Positions 1 to 9,843 of a stretch of DNA of 39,728 nucleotides are shown here, one piece after another. A model generated the notes under the pieces. It was given only the letters and a program-made list of their open reading frames with translations. It had not been told where the DNA came from and searched no databases. Positions within the stretch are counted from its first letter, which is position 1; each line of letters starts with the position of its first letter. The DNA is from Candidatus Desulfobacula maris. Its GTDB lineage: Bacteria; Desulfobacterota; Desulfobacteria; Desulfobacterales; Desulfobacteraceae. The DNA is taken from NCBI GenBank assembly GCA_014383445.1, contig JACNHV010000150.1, positions 1 through 39,728 of the forward strand, given 5' to 3'. The position numbers and the translations under genes were made by a program.

Positions 1-2
1 AT

Positions 3-116
3 CAAAAAGAAATGGTGCAAAGTATTTCAAGGCAGTATACAGAGTATGAATCCATAGATTTTATAAAGGATTTGGCAGGTCATAACAGGGTGGCTTTAAT
101 TAAAAAAATCGATTGA
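3..116 (+). CDS. prmC: C-terminal tail of probable release factor glutamine methyltransferase (PrmC/HemK), partial
   Basis: An open frame enters from the left edge and stops at TGA 114-116, giving 37 residues. The tail contains IKDLAGHNRVALIKK, which resembles the end of PrmC/HemK proteins (typically KDLAGxDRVV near the C-terminus). PrmC N5-methylates the GGQ glutamine of peptide release factors, which would suit the translation genes that follow. The methyltransferase core (NPPY motif) lies outside the window, so the call rests only on the tail and on context. The gene ends 153 bp before rpsB. Confidence 0.5.
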   Translation, partial: QKEMVQSISRQYTEYESIDFIKDLAGHNRVALIKKID

Positions 117-269
117 TTAAAAAAAAGATTTTTGATATATAAATCAAGATTTGTGTTGGATAAGAAAAACTCACATTCAGGGACTTGAAAATCAGGTGCT
201 TTTATAAAAGTCGAATTTTAAGGATGATCTGGATGGTGGAAAAAAACCATTAATTAATTTGGAGAACAA

Positions 270-1139
270 ATGGCTTACATTACAATTAGAGAACTTTTAG
301 AAGCAGGTGTCCATTTCGGACATCAGACCAAGCGCTGGAACCCAAAGATGAAAAGGTATATTTTTGGTGCAAGAAACGGGATTTATATCATTGACCTGCA
401 ACAGACGGTTAAATTGTTCAAAAAGGCCCATGATTTTATTAAAAATGTGGCGGCCAATGGTCAGGACGTCCTTTTTGTCGGGACAAAAAAGCAGGCTTCG
501 GAAGCAATCTATGAAGAAGCAAACCGCGCTGAAGAATTTTATGTTCAAAACAGATGGCTGGGTGGCATGTTGACCAATTTCCAGACCATTAAGAATAATA
601 TCACCCGGTTTCATTTTTTAAATTCAATTGAAAATGATGGAACCCTTGAAAATTATCCAAAAAAAGAGCAGGCAAAAATGCTCAAGGAAAAAACCAAGTT
701 GGAGTTTGCCATTGGCGGTATCAGTGATATGAAAAGATTGCCCGGCGCAATTTTTGTTATTGATCCTAAAAATGAATCCATAGCTGTAAAAGAGGGTAAA
801 AGATTAGGAATTCCAATTATTGCAGTTGTTGATACAAATTGTGATCCTGATAATATTGATTACGTGATTCCAGGTAATGATGATGCCATCAGATCCATTC
901 GTCTGTTTGCTTCCCGTATGGCAGATGCCTGTATTGAGGGAAAAGGGCTTTATGAAGAAAAACAGCGTGCTGAATCTGATAAAGATGGTGTAGAAGAAAA
1001 GAAAGATTTTCCCGATGAAAAAGTGTCCATTGAAGTTGTTTCCGATGGTACGGACGGTCCTGTCGTTGAAAAAATTAAAAGAAGAACAACACCAGTTGAA
1101 CAGACAGAAGAAGTCGACTTAAGTAAAGATAAGGAGTAA
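270..1139 (+). CDS. rpsB: 30S ribosomal protein S2
   Basis: Small-subunit protein S2, which binds the head/body junction of the 30S subunit and is needed for S1 recruitment. The N-terminus shows the family signature ([19 protein letters not shown], residues 9-27), followed by the [10 protein letters not shown] block and the PGAIFVIDP and [13 protein letters not shown] segments. At 289 residues it is longer than the roughly 230-260 usual for S2. The extra 45 or so residues are a charged, Glu/Asp/Lys-rich C-terminal tail, likely disordered. ATG 270 is preceded by GGAG. The gene ends 5 bp before tsf, the usual rpsB-tsf pair. The 150-bp leader contains a short palindrome (TTGATATATAAATCAA, 132-147), but no convincing promoter was found. 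Confidence 0.98.
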   Translation: MAYITIRELLEAGVHFGHQTKRWNPKMKRYIFGARNGIYIIDLQQTVKLFKKAHDFIKNVAANGQDVLFVGTKKQASEAIYEEANRAEEFYVQNRWLGGMLTNFQTIKNNITRFHFLNSIENDGTLENYPKKEQAKMLKEKTKLEFAIGGISDMKRLPGAIFVIDPKNESIAVKEGKRLGIPIIAVVDTNCDPDNIDYVIPGNDDAIRSIRLFASRMADACIEGKGLYEEKQRAESDKDGVEEKKDFPDEKVSIEVVSDGTDGPVVEKIKRRTTPVEQTEEVDLSKDKE

Positions 1140-1144
1140 AAAAA

Positions 1145-1741
1145 ATGGTGGAAATTTCCGCAGCAATGGTAAAAGAGCTTCGTGAAGCTACAGGCTCAGG
1201 CATTATGGATTGTAAAAGGGTTCTTGCTGAAGCAGAAGGTAATATGGAGAATGCAGTTGATCTATTGAGAAAAAAAGGTTTGGCAAAAGCTGCAAAAAGA
1301 GCTGGCCGCTCAACTTCTGAAGGCATAATTTATTCTTATATTCATACCGGTGCCAAACTGGGCGTACTTCTTGAGGTCAACTGTGAATCTGATTTTGTCG
1401 CTAAAACAGAAAATTTTCAGCAGTTTGTAAAAAATATTGCCATGCATATTGCCGCAGCAAATCCCATGGGGCTGAACCCTGAAGATGTTGACTCGGCAGT
1501 TGTTGAAAAGGAAAAAGAGATTTTCCGGGCACAAATGCTTGAAGAAGGCAAACCCGAGAATATGATTGATAAAATTGTTGAGGGTAAAGTAGAGAAATTT
1601 TATAAAGAAGTCTGCCTGATGAGTCAGCAGTATGTGAAAGATCCCCAACAGACAATTACGGATGTATTAAAAGAAACCATTAGTAAAATTGGTGAAAATA
1701 TTCAGATAAAAAGATTTGCACGTTTCCATATAGGAGAATAG
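1145..1741 (+). CDS. tsf: Elongation factor Ts
   Basis: Guanine-nucleotide exchange factor that regenerates EF-Tu-GTP in the cytoplasm. The N-terminal UBA-like module is followed by the signature [18 protein letters not shown] (residues 16-33) and [20 protein letters not shown]. The core segment [14 protein letters not shown] contacts EF-Tu. At 198 residues this is the short form with a single core subdomain, as in Thermus, rather than the roughly 280-residue E. coli form. The start ATG has AAGGAG about 8 bp upstream, inside the end of rpsB. It is followed 4 bp later by pyrH. Confidence 0.97.
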   Translation: MVEISAAMVKELREATGSGIMDCKRVLAEAEGNMENAVDLLRKKGLAKAAKRAGRSTSEGIIYSYIHTGAKLGVLLEVNCESDFVAKTENFQQFVKNIAMHIAAANPMGLNPEDVDSAVVEKEKEIFRAQMLEEGKPENMIDKIVEGKVEKFYKEVCLMSQQYVKDPQQTITDVLKETISKIGENIQIKRFARFHIGE

Positions 1742-1745
1742 AATC

Positions 1746-2468
1746 TTGAGCAAAAAGCCGGAATTTGAACGGATTTTAATTAAGCTGAGCGGAGAAGCCC
1801 TGATGGGAAATCAGGGCTTTGGTATCGAGCCTGAAATGATTCATTATGTTGCGGCAGAGATTGAAAAGGTTTACCGCCTTAATGTGCAGATCTCTATTGT
1901 TGTAGGTGGTGGAAATATATTCAGGGGTATTGCCGGAAGTTCGGCTGGTATGGACAGAACTTCTGCCGATAATATGGGAATGCTGGCAACGGTTATAAAC
2001 AGTCTGGCTATTTGTGATGCCCTGGAAAAACGTGATGTTCAGACACGGGTGCAGTCTGCCATACGTATGGACAAGATTGCAGAACCATTTATTCGTAGAA
2101 AAGCCATTCGACATCTTGAAAAGGGTCGTGTGGTTATTTTTGCTGCTGGTACGGGGAATCCCTATTTTACAACAGATACTGCGGCTGTGTTAAGGGCCCA
2201 TGAAACAAGGGCCCAGATTCTTTTAAAAGCCACCCAGGTTGATGGCGTGTATGACAAAGATCCAGTTGTTCATGATGATGCTGTGATGTTTGATGAATTG
2301 TCTTATATGAAGGTCATTGAAAAACAGCTTCATGTAATGGACATGACAGCAATTTCTCTTGCAATGGAACATGATTTGCCATTGCAGGTGTTTGATCTTC
2401 ATAAGGAAGATAATATTTATAAGGCTGTGTTGGGCCAGGATATCGGTACTCGGATTTATAACAAATAG
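1746..2468 (+). CDS. pyrH: UMP kinase
   Basis: Phosphorylates UMP to UDP in pyrimidine nucleotide synthesis; the bacterial type is hexameric and belongs to the amino-acid kinase family, not the P-loop kinases. Visible motifs are [10 protein letters not shown] (phosphate binding), [24 protein letters not shown] and the [19 protein letters not shown] block. The length of 240 residues is normal. The start codon is TTG at 1746, four bases after the tsf stop, with GGAG at about 1733 as Shine-Dalgarno. The rpsB-tsf-pyrH-frr order is strongly conserved in bacteria. Confidence 0.97.
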   Translation: MSKKPEFERILIKLSGEALMGNQGFGIEPEMIHYVAAEIEKVYRLNVQISIVVGGGNIFRGIAGSSAGMDRTSADNMGMLATVINSLAICDALEKRDVQTRVQSAIRMDKIAEPFIRRKAIRHLEKGRVVIFAAGTGNPYFTTDTAAVLRAHETRAQILLKATQVDGVYDKDPVVHDDAVMFDELSYMKVIEKQLHVMDMTAISLAMEHDLPLQVFDLHKEDNIYKAVLGQDIGTRIYNK

Positions 2469-2494
2469 TTAGCCATTATTGAGGACAGATTGTT

Positions 2495-3052
2495 ATGATA
2501 AATGAAATGCTCCAGGAAACCAAAGAAAGAATGGGTAAATCTGAAAAAGCTTTTGAAAAAGAACTATCAAAAGTACGTACGGGCAGAGCATCCCAGGCAA
2601 TACTTGATGGAGTTAAAGTCGATTATTATGGCACTCAGACTCCTTTGCCTCAAATGGCAACTGTATCCATCCCGGAAAGCAGGCTAATTACGGTGAAACC
2701 CTGGGATGTCAGTATAATTAACCAGGTTGAAAAGGCGATCTTAAAAGCCAATCTTGGTCTGACACCTTCCAATGATGGAAAACTAATCAGAATATCCATA
2801 CCGCCTTTGACAGAAGAGAGAAGAAAAGAGATTGCAAAAGCTGCAGCTAAAATCTGTGAAGATTATAAAGTGGCCATTCGAAATATCCGGAGAGATTCCA
2901 ATGAAATGGTAAAAGATCTTCAAAAGGAGGGGGATATTTCTGAGGATGACAGTTTTAAGGCTCAAAAGCAGATTCAGGAAGCCACTGATGAATATATTAA
3001 GCAGTTAGACGAAATCTTTGCTAAAAAAGAAAAGGAAATCCTTGAAGTCTAA
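2495..3052 (+). CDS. frr: Ribosome recycling factor
   Basis: Splits post-termination 70S ribosomes together with EF-G. The full-length 185-residue protein has the expected three-helix-bundle/beta-domain pattern: KVRTGRAS near residue 30, DYYGTQTPLPQMATVSIPE, and ISIPPLTEERRKEIAKAA. The C-terminal helix carries NIRRDSNEMVKDLQKEGDISEDD. ATG 2495 follows GAGGA at suitable spacing. Its last codons overlap the start of uppS. Confidence 0.97.
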   Translation: MINEMLQETKERMGKSEKAFEKELSKVRTGRASQAILDGVKVDYYGTQTPLPQMATVSIPESRLITVKPWDVSIINQVEKAILKANLGLTPSNDGKLIRISIPPLTEERRKEIAKAAAKICEDYKVAIRNIRRDSNEMVKDLQKEGDISEDDSFKAQKQIQEATDEYIKQLDEIFAKKEKEILEV

Positions 3053-3803
3053 CTCAACACAGGACTTGCCCCTTGATCCTGAAACACTTCCATTTCATGT
3101 GGCCATTATCATGGATGGCAATGGAAGATGGGCTAAAAAAAGGTTAATGAACCGTGTAAAAGGGCATGAACAAGGCACACAAACCGTTCGTTCCATTGTG
3201 ACAGCTGCAAGAGAGCTTGGCATAGGGATGATCACATTATATGCATTCTCCACAGAAAACTGGGCAAGACCGAAACTTGAAGTAAAAGCATTAATGATGC
3301 TTTTGAAAAAATTTATTATATCTGAAAGAGAAGAGTTTTCAAAAAACCAGATTCGTGTCAATATCATAGGTCAAAAGCACAGACTTCCCCTGGATGTTCA
3401 AAAAGAAGTTGATATCACATTGGCGTTGACAAAAAACAACGATAAAATGGTTTTAAATCTGGCATTGAGTTATGGTTCAAGAGAAGAGATCGCAAATGCC
3501 GTTAAACAGATTGCCCAAAAAATAGAATCAAAAGAGCTCGACTCCAAGGATATTACCCAGGACCTTATTTCAGATCACCTATACACAAAAACAATGCCTG
3601 ATCCTGACTTGATTATCCGCACAAGCGGGGAGTATAGGTTGAGTAATTTTATGTTGTGGCAGGCTGCATATTCTGAAATTTATATTTGCGATACCCTGTG
3701 GCCGGATTTTTCTAAAGATGAATTTATTGAAATTTTAAAAAATTATCAGAAGAGGGACCGACGGTTCGGGAAGGTATCATGCAGCACATCAAACGATGGA
3801 TAA
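3042..3803 (+). CDS. uppS: Undecaprenyl diphosphate synthase (cis-prenyltransferase)
   Basis: Condenses farnesyl diphosphate with eight isopentenyl diphosphates to make the C55 carrier precursor for peptidoglycan and surface glycans. The diagnostic AIIMDGNGRWAKKR motif holds the catalytic Asp (residue 25 from this start). The C-terminal RTSGEYRLSNFMLWQAAYSE block binds the homoallylic substrate. I chose TTG 3042 because AAGGA lies 5 bp upstream; an in-frame TTG at 3018 has no ribosome-binding site and would add eight lysine-rich residues. The start lies within the last codons of frr, and the 3' end overlaps cdsA by 25 bp, so the genes look translationally coupled. Confidence 0.95.
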   Translation: MKSNSTQDLPLDPETLPFHVAIIMDGNGRWAKKRLMNRVKGHEQGTQTVRSIVTAARELGIGMITLYAFSTENWARPKLEVKALMMLLKKFIISEREEFSKNQIRVNIIGQKHRLPLDVQKEVDITLALTKNNDKMVLNLALSYGSREEIANAVKQIAQKIESKELDSKDITQDLISDHLYTKTMPDPDLIIRTSGEYRLSNFMLWQAAYSEIYICDTLWPDFSKDEFIEILKNYQKRDRRFGKVSCSTSNDG

Positions 3804-4594
3804 CCGCACTAATACTTGCCCCCATAGTTTTATGGATTCTCATTAAGGGTAATACATTATTTTTTGCCATACTGATCTCAGTCGTTGCCATATTTGCCAT
3901 CCGAGAATACTTGAGAATTGTTTTTGGAAATGATGAAGAACCCATTTCCAATATTATAAAGCTTATCTCCTACATAGTTTCAATAGCGCTTATTATCAGT
4001 GCCTGCCTGGGATCATGGGAAATTCTGTTTTTAATCCTTGCCATGAACCTGATGGCCTTATCTATTTTTGTGTTGTTTCGGTTTGCCAGCAATCAGGCCA
4101 TATTTGATATTATTGCAAGACAGGTCTTAGGCATTGTTTATATTCCGGTTTCCTTGTCTCTTTTGATTTTCATTAAAGAACTTGATGGGGGAACCTTTTG
4201 GATTATCTGGCTGTTAGTTGTTATTTTTGCCAGTGATACGGGTGCATTTTACAGTGGAACATTTTTAGGGAAAAATGCGCTTGCTCCAAACATAAGCCCC
4301 AACAAAACCATTGAAGGGTCTTTGGGTGGCGTAGCAGCCTCAATGGTTGCCGGATTTATTTTTTGTCAGTGTTTTTTTCATGATCTGTCTTTGTCGTTTC
4401 TTACCATACCGGGATCTTTTCTGCTTGCCATTGCCGGACAAATTGGAGATTTGTTTGAATCTGCCATGAAACGGGCATCAAGTATTAAAGATTCAGGCAG
4501 GATTCTTCCGGGGCACGGCGGAATGCTCGATAGAATTGACGGGTTGCTTCTGGCCATTCCTGTTTTTTATGCCTATCTGGTGTTTGTTTTATGA
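3779..4594 (+). CDS. cdsA: Phosphatidate cytidylyltransferase
   Basis: Integral membrane enzyme that makes CDP-diacylglycerol from phosphatidate and CTP, the branch point for phospholipids. It is 271 residues with about seven or eight hydrophobic segments. The CdsA signature is complete near the C-terminus: SAMKRASSIKDSGRILPGHG followed by GMLDRIDG, with the metal-binding Asp residues. The FASDTGAFYSG and SPNKTIEGS motifs in the middle are also typical. It begins inside the end of uppS and ends in a 4-bp ATGA overlap with dxr. Confidence 0.96.
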   Translation: MQHIKRWITALILAPIVLWILIKGNTLFFAILISVVAIFAIREYLRIVFGNDEEPISNIIKLISYIVSIALIISACLGSWEILFLILAMNLMALSIFVLFRFASNQAIFDIIARQVLGIVYIPVSLSLLIFIKELDGGTFWIIWLLVVIFASDTGAFYSGTFLGKNALAPNISPNKTIEGSLGGVAASMVAGFIFCQCFFHDLSLSFLTIPGSFLLAIAGQIGDLFESAMKRASSIKDSGRILPGHGGMLDRIDGLLLAIPVFYAYLVFVL

Positions 4595-5739
4595 AATTCT
4601 TGTCAATATTAGGCTCAACAGGTTCCATCGGCACCAGTGCTCTGGAAATTGTCAGGATGCATCCTGATCGCTTCCAGGTAAAGGCATTGACAGCGGCTAA
4701 TAACATAGGCTGTTTTGCCAGGCAGATTGATGAATTTAAACCTGAACTGGTTGCAGTACTGGATGAAACAAAAGCTTTGGAACTCTCCAGGGTTTTAAAG
4801 GGGACCTGCAGGCCTCAAATCCTGTTTGGGGAAGCTGGATATTGTGAAGCTGCCGCTTACAAGTCGTCAGATATGGTTCTTCTGGCCATGGTGGGTGCGG
4901 CAGGGCTTAAACCAGCACTTTGCGCAATTGAATCAAAAAAACAGATTGCCCTTGCCAACAAGGAGACCCTGGTCATGGCCGGTGAAATAGTAATGGCCAA
5001 AGCCTTGGAAAATGATGTTTCAATTCTGCCTGTGGACAGTGAACACAGTGCCATTTTTCAATGCCTCAAGGGGAACCGGAAAAAAGAATTGAAAACAATA
5101 TTTCTGACTGCTTCAGGGGGACCTTTTAGAAAAATATCTTTTGATACATTCAAGGATATTTCATTAAAAGATGCCCTTAATCACCCCACCTGGAATATGG
5201 GGCATAAAATTACAATTGATTCAGCCACAATGATGAATAAAGCTCTTGAGATTATTGAAGCGGTTCATCTGTTTGACATTACCCATGAAGAAATTCAGGT
5301 GCTTGTCCATCCCCAGAGTATTGTTCATTCCATGGTGGGATATAAAGATGGAAGCATCATGGCACAAATGGGACTGCCGGATATGAAGGGGGCTATTTCC
5401 TATGCCCTGTCAGAACCTGAACGACTCGATCTGCAAATGGATTTTCCCGATTTTACAACCATTGGTTCTCTGACGTTTGAAAAACCGGATATCCAAAAAT
5501 TTCCATCCCTTTTATTTGCATTTGAGGCCTGCAAGCAAAAAGGGACTCTTCCGGCTGTCATGAATGCTGCCAATGAGGTGGCCGTTTGTGCCTTCCTTGA
5601 AAAACGCATTGGTTTTTTAGATATTTTTAGACTTATTTCCAGTACAATGGAACATCATACACGGATTGACAATCCTGACCTTTCAGGTATTATTGAAGCG
5701 GATTGTTGGGCACGCGAAAAAGCGCAATCCCAAATATAA
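4591..5739 (+). CDS. dxr: 1-deoxy-D-xylulose-5-phosphate reductoisomerase
   Basis: Second step of the MEP isoprenoid pathway: NADPH-dependent conversion of DXP to MEP. The N-terminus has the dinucleotide-binding GSTGSIGTSALEIV. ALANKETLVMAGE and PVDSEHSAIFQCL carry the metal and substrate residues. TASGGPFR, HPTWNMGHKITIDSATMMNK and VHPQSIVHSMV follow in family order. The length (382 residues) is normal. It is coupled to cdsA by overlapping start and stop. With uppS in the same run, the operon supplies precursors for the undecaprenyl carrier. Confidence 0.97.
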   Translation: MKFLSILGSTGSIGTSALEIVRMHPDRFQVKALTAANNIGCFARQIDEFKPELVAVLDETKALELSRVLKGTCRPQILFGEAGYCEAAAYKSSDMVLLAMVGAAGLKPALCAIESKKQIALANKETLVMAGEIVMAKALENDVSILPVDSEHSAIFQCLKGNRKKELKTIFLTASGGPFRKISFDTFKDISLKDALNHPTWNMGHKITIDSATMMNKALEIIEAVHLFDITHEEIQVLVHPQSIVHSMVGYKDGSIMAQMGLPDMKGAISYALSEPERLDLQMDFPDFTTIGSLTFEKPDIQKFPSLLFAFEACKQKGTLPAVMNAANEVAVCAFLEKRIGFLDIFRLISSTMEHHTRIDNPDLSGIIEADCWAREKAQSQI

Positions 5740-5762
5740 AAGAGATTTAAAAGTGAGGTTTT

Positions 5763-6833
5763 ATGGGTCATTCTGCTGTGGCATTTATTATTGTTATCGG
5801 CATTCTTGTTTTTATTCATGAATTTGGACATTTTATTGCGGCAAGACTCTGTGGAGTTGGTGTTGAGGTATTTTCCCTGGGTTTTGGACCTAAAATTTTA
5901 AAAAAACAAATTGGGCGAACCCAGTATTGTCTGGCTGCCATACCCCTTGGCGGATATGTGAAAATGGTGGGAGAAGAACCAGGAGGCACTATTGACCCTG
6001 GAGATGTTAACTCTTCTTTTGCCCATAAGTCATTGCTGCAAAAAACTATCATTGTTGCAGCAGGACCTTTTTTTAATTTTTTCCTGGCCATATTTATTTT
6101 TTATGTTCTTTACCAGTTTGCAGGAGTTTACCTGGCTAAACCTATTGTGGGTGAAGTCATGGAAGATGCACCTGCCTTAGCAGCCGGAATCAAGCCCGGG
6201 GATGTGATCAAAGAGATAAATAAGAACAAAATTGAATCATTTGAAGATATCTCCCGGATTATTAGTACAAGCAAGGGCGGGCAATTGGACATTATTGTAG
6301 AGCGTGATGGGCGATTTAAAGGCGTTGCTCTTTCTCCAGTTCTAAAACCAGGCAAAAATGTATTTGGTGAAGAAATTGAAAAATATGTTATTGGTATCGT
6401 TGGTACAGGAGAATCTTTTCATAAAAGCCTTAACCCAATTGCTGCCCTGTGGCGGTCCATTACAGATACTTACGGGCTTGTAAAGTTAACTCTGCTTTCT
6501 GTTGGAAAAATGATCAGCGGAAGCGTGTCTGCAGACAACCTGGGCGGTCCTTTGATGATTGCCCAATTGGCAGGTGAACAGGCAAAAGCAGGTGTTATGA
6601 ATTTTGCCTGGTTTATTGCACTGCTTTCTGTAAATCTTGGTATCATCAACCTTTTTCCGATTCCCGTGTTAGATGGCGGCCATTTGTTGTTTTTTGGTAT
6701 TGAAGCGGCTACTGGTAAAGCTGTAAGTGACAAATTGCGCGAAAAATCGAATCAATTCGGTGCTGCAGTGCTTATAGCTTTAATGGTTTTTGTTTTTTAT
6801 AATGACATTGTAAGAATGTTTAGTGGTGGATAA
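5763..6833 (+). CDS. rseP: Site-2 zinc metalloprotease RseP
   Basis: Intramembrane protease that cleaves anti-sigma factors and remnant signal peptides in the inner membrane. The zinc motif HEFGH is at residues 19-23 in the first membrane segment. The second motif, NLFPIPVLDGGH, is near residue 300 and supplies the third ligand, Asp. Between them lies one PDZ domain (roughly residues 125-210, with DAPALAAGIKPGDVI), where E. coli RseP has two. The length is 356 residues. It follows dxr by 23 bp, the usual location in this cluster. Confidence 0.96.
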   Translation: MGHSAVAFIIVIGILVFIHEFGHFIAARLCGVGVEVFSLGFGPKILKKQIGRTQYCLAAIPLGGYVKMVGEEPGGTIDPGDVNSSFAHKSLLQKTIIVAAGPFFNFFLAIFIFYVLYQFAGVYLAKPIVGEVMEDAPALAAGIKPGDVIKEINKNKIESFEDISRIISTSKGGQLDIIVERDGRFKGVALSPVLKPGKNVFGEEIEKYVIGIVGTGESFHKSLNPIAALWRSITDTYGLVKLTLLSVGKMISGSVSADNLGGPLMIAQLAGEQAKAGVMNFAWFIALLSVNLGIINLFPIPVLDGGHLLFFGIEAATGKAVSDKLREKSNQFGAAVLIALMVFVFYNDIVRMFSGG

Positions 6834-6834
6834 T

Positions 6835-9800
6835 ATGATTTCCTGTATTGAGATTGCTCTTAAAAAAGAGCTGAGGGATGCAGAAGCATTTTCTCTTAAA
6901 AAAAAGGCAGACTCTTATTTTGGAATTAACATTCAAGAGGCACGATGCATCCATATTGTGACCATTGAGTCAGATTTGGATCTTCATCAACTTGAAGCGG
7001 TAAAAGATGAGATTCTCACCAATCCCGTGACCCAGGTTTCAAGCTTAAATCCCTTGGATATTGGCTTTCACTGGTGTATCTGGGTCGGATTCAGACCCGG
7101 GGTAAAAGATAACCCCGGTGCAACGGCAATGGAAGCCATTCAGGATTATTTAGGGAAAAGCTTTGGGCCTGATGAGGGCATATATACGTCAAAACGATAC
7201 TGCCTCAAGGGTAACGCACTTGTTCGTGAAGATGTGGAAAAACTGGCGTCTGAGCTTTTATCAAATACTATCATTCAGCAGTTCAAAATTTTTTCCATTG
7301 AAGAATGGGATAAGGATATGGGAGCCAATGTTAAACCTGCCAAGGTTATCCTTGACCACACTCCCTGCTTTGAGGTTGTAAGCATTGAGTCAGATGAACA
7401 GCTTGCAAAAATTTCAGATGAGAGAAATCTGGCACTGAATCCAAGAGATATTCCCGTGATTCGAGAGTATTTTCTGGATTCAAAAGTATTGGAATCCAGA
7501 AAAGAAGTTGGTCTTTGCCAGCCAACAGATGTGGAATTGGAATATATTTCCCAGGCCAGAAGCGATCATTGTAATCATAATACCTTCCAGGGAATTTTCA
7601 GGTACAAGGATATGACCAGCAATGAGGAAAGCATTGAAAACAGTCTTTTTAAAACCTATATCAAGGAACCAACCTTAAAGCTCAAAGATAAAAAAGACTG
7701 GGTGATCTCTGTATTGTGGGACAATGCCGGGGTTGGCAGGTTTGATGATGAAAATAATTATGTAGTTACAGGCGAAACCCATAACTCACCCTCCAATATG
7801 GAAGCCTATGGCGGTGCAATAACCGGAATTGTAGGCGTTTATCGTGATCCCATGGGAACAGGTCTTGGATCCAAATTGTTCATGGGCAGTTTCGGGTATT
7901 GTGTGGGAGATGTGAATTATAATGGCCCCTTAAAACCGCCGCTTCACCCAAGACGTCTTCTTGACGGTGTAATTGAGGGCGTAAAGGATGGGGGAAATAA
8001 AAGTGGTGTTCCCACCACCTTTGGCCAGACATTGTTCAACCCGGGATACATGGGCAAAAGCCTTGTATTTGTAACAGCATTGGGGATTATGCCAAGTAAG
8101 GTTAAAGGAAAGCCAAGCCATGAGAAAAAAACATCTCCGGGCGAATTGATTGTCATGAGTGGCGGCAGGGTAGGAAAAGATGGAATCCATGGCGTGACAG
8201 CCTCTTCGGAAAGTTATTCGGAAAATACACCGGCAGGTCATGTCCAGATAGGTGATCCCTATACCCAGAAGAAAATGCATGATTTTCTCCTGATCTGCCG
8301 GGATGAAGGCCTGATTCCATTTATTACAGATAATGGCGGTGGTGGTTTGTCCTCATCCATTGGTGAATCTGCCATGATATCCAACGGGTGTGTGGTGTGG
8401 CTGGATCGCGTACCCTTAAAATATGAAGGGCTTGATATGTGGGAAATCTGGGTTTCAGAATCCCAGGAACGAATGACCATTGCAGTTAAGCCGGAAAATC
8501 TGCACAGGTATATGGAACTTTCAGCAGAGCATGAAGTTGAAAGCACTGTGATAGGCGAATATACAGATACGGGTAAACTGCATATCAAATATAAGGATGA
8601 AACCTGTGCCTATGTGGATATGGATCTTCTGGACAAAGGTTTTCCATCCTGGGAATTTGATGCCATCTGGATTTCACCTGAAGCACGTGGTCTGACAGAA
8701 CCCGTGATAAGTTCTCCCTCTGATTTTAATAAATTGTTGCTCAGTATGCTTGAGCGGCCAAACCTTGCTTCAAAAGAATGGATTATCCGGCAGTATGATC
8801 ATGAAGTTAAAGGCGGATCAGTAATAAAACCCCTGGTGGGTGTGAATCATAATATACCGTCAGACGCAAGCGTGACGCGCCCGGTCCTGGCATCTCAGAA
8901 GGGCCTTGCATTCACCCAGAGCCTTTTACCCTGGTATTCAAAAATTGATGCCTTTCATATGATGACATGCACCATTGACGAAGCTGTGAGAAGATTGATA
9001 GCAGTGGGTGCAAATTTTGATCATATAGGCGGGCTGGATAATTTTTGCTGGCCAAATATACTATTTGATCCTGAAAATAATCCAGATGGGAAATTTAAGG
9101 CAGCTCAGCTTGTCCGCGCCTGCAGGGCCTTGAAAGAGGCCTGCGAAAAATATGAAATTCCATTGTTATCCGGCAAAGACAGTATGTATGTGGATGGTCA
9201 TCTTGAAGGTGAGTTTGGTGAACGGGTTAAGGTCTCAGCCCTTGAAACCGTTCAGTTTTCAGCAACATCTGTCATTGATGATGTTGCTAAATGTATATCC
9301 ATGGACCCAAAGGTAAGCGGTGACCTTGTTTATGTATTGGGGGTGACGCGCAACGAACTTGGGGCATCAGAATACTATGAAAGTTTTCATAAAACAGGCC
9401 TTAATGTGCCACATGTTGATTTTGATAAATTTAAAGTAATATACAGGGCATTGCAAAAAGCAATTGAAAATGAACTTGTCGCTTCCTGCCACGCTATTGC
9501 AAGGGGGGGGCTCGCCGTTCATCTGTCTTATATGACCATGGCAGGGGGACTGGGACTTGAGGTCAATTTGTCGGATCTTCCAAAGGATAAAGGCCGGGGC
9601 CGGCTTTCTAACGAAGCTGTTTTGTTTTCAGAATCAGCCGGCAGATTCATTGTTACAATTTCTCCGGAAAACAAAACTATTTTTGAAAAATTATTTAAAG
9701 GTATTGCATCAGCCTGCCTGGGTTTTGTAACAGATCAGCACAACCGCCTTAAAATTTTTAGCCCTGATAAAGATGCATTGATAGACCTTTCAATGAAAGA

Positions 9801-9843
9801 ACTTGAAAAAGCTTTTAACAAGACCTTTGGAGATATGATATGA
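6835..9843 (+). CDS. purL: Phosphoribosylformylglycinamidine synthase, PurS-like/PurL fusion
   Basis: ATP-dependent amidation of FGAR to FGAM in purine synthesis. Residues 1 to about 170 are a PurS-like region (VGFRPGVKDNPGATAMEAI, then YTSKRYCLKGN). The PurL synthetase follows, with the linker motif QARSDHCNHNTFQG, the ATP-site GETHNSPSNMEAYGGA, GGRVGKDGIHG, DNGGGGLSSSIGE and the second half-site SGKDSMY. At 1002 residues it is longer than plain small PurL (about 740) and lacks the C-terminal glutaminase of large PurL (about 1300), which is encoded next door. I chose ATG 6835 over the GTG at 6823 because the latter would sit inside the end of rseP. An 8-G run in the coding sequence (9503-9510) encodes part of ARGGLA. 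Confidence 0.95.
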   Translation: MISCIEIALKKELRDAEAFSLKKKADSYFGINIQEARCIHIVTIESDLDLHQLEAVKDEILTNPVTQVSSLNPLDIGFHWCIWVGFRPGVKDNPGATAMEAIQDYLGKSFGPDEGIYTSKRYCLKGNALVREDVEKLASELLSNTIIQQFKIFSIEEWDKDMGANVKPAKVILDHTPCFEVVSIESDEQLAKISDERNLALNPRDIPVIREYFLDSKVLESRKEVGLCQPTDVELEYISQARSDHCNHNTFQGIFRYKDMTSNEESIENSLFKTYIKEPTLKLKDKKDWVISVLWDNAGVGRFDDENNYVVTGETHNSPSNMEAYGGAITGIVGVYRDPMGTGLGSKLFMGSFGYCVGDVNYNGPLKPPLHPRRLLDGVIEGVKDGGNKSGVPTTFGQTLFNPGYMGKSLVFVTALGIMPSKVKGKPSHEKKTSPGELIVMSGGRVGKDGIHGVTASSESYSENTPAGHVQIGDPYTQKKMHDFLLICRDEGLIPFITDNGGGGLSSSIGESAMISNGCVVWLDRVPLKYEGLDMWEIWVSESQERMTIAVKPENLHRYMELSAEHEVESTVIGEYTDTGKLHIKYKDETCAYVDMDLLDKGFPSWEFDAIWISPEARGLTEPVISSPSDFNKLLLSMLERPNLASKEWIIRQYDHEVKGGSVIKPLVGVNHNIPSDASVTRPVLASQKGLAFTQSLLPWYSKIDAFHMMTCTIDEAVRRLIAVGANFDHIGGLDNFCWPNILFDPENNPDGKFKAAQLVRACRALKEACEKYEIPLLSGKDSMYVDGHLEGEFGERVKVSALETVQFSATSVIDDVAKCISMDPKVSGDLVYVLGVTRNELGASEYYESFHKTGLNVPHVDFDKFKVIYRALQKAIENELVASCHAIARGGLAVHLSYMTMAGGLGLEVNLSDLPKDKGRGRLSNEAVLFSESAGRFIVTISPENKTIFEKLFKGIASACLGFVTDQHNRLKIFSPDKDALIDLSMKELEKAFNKTFGDMI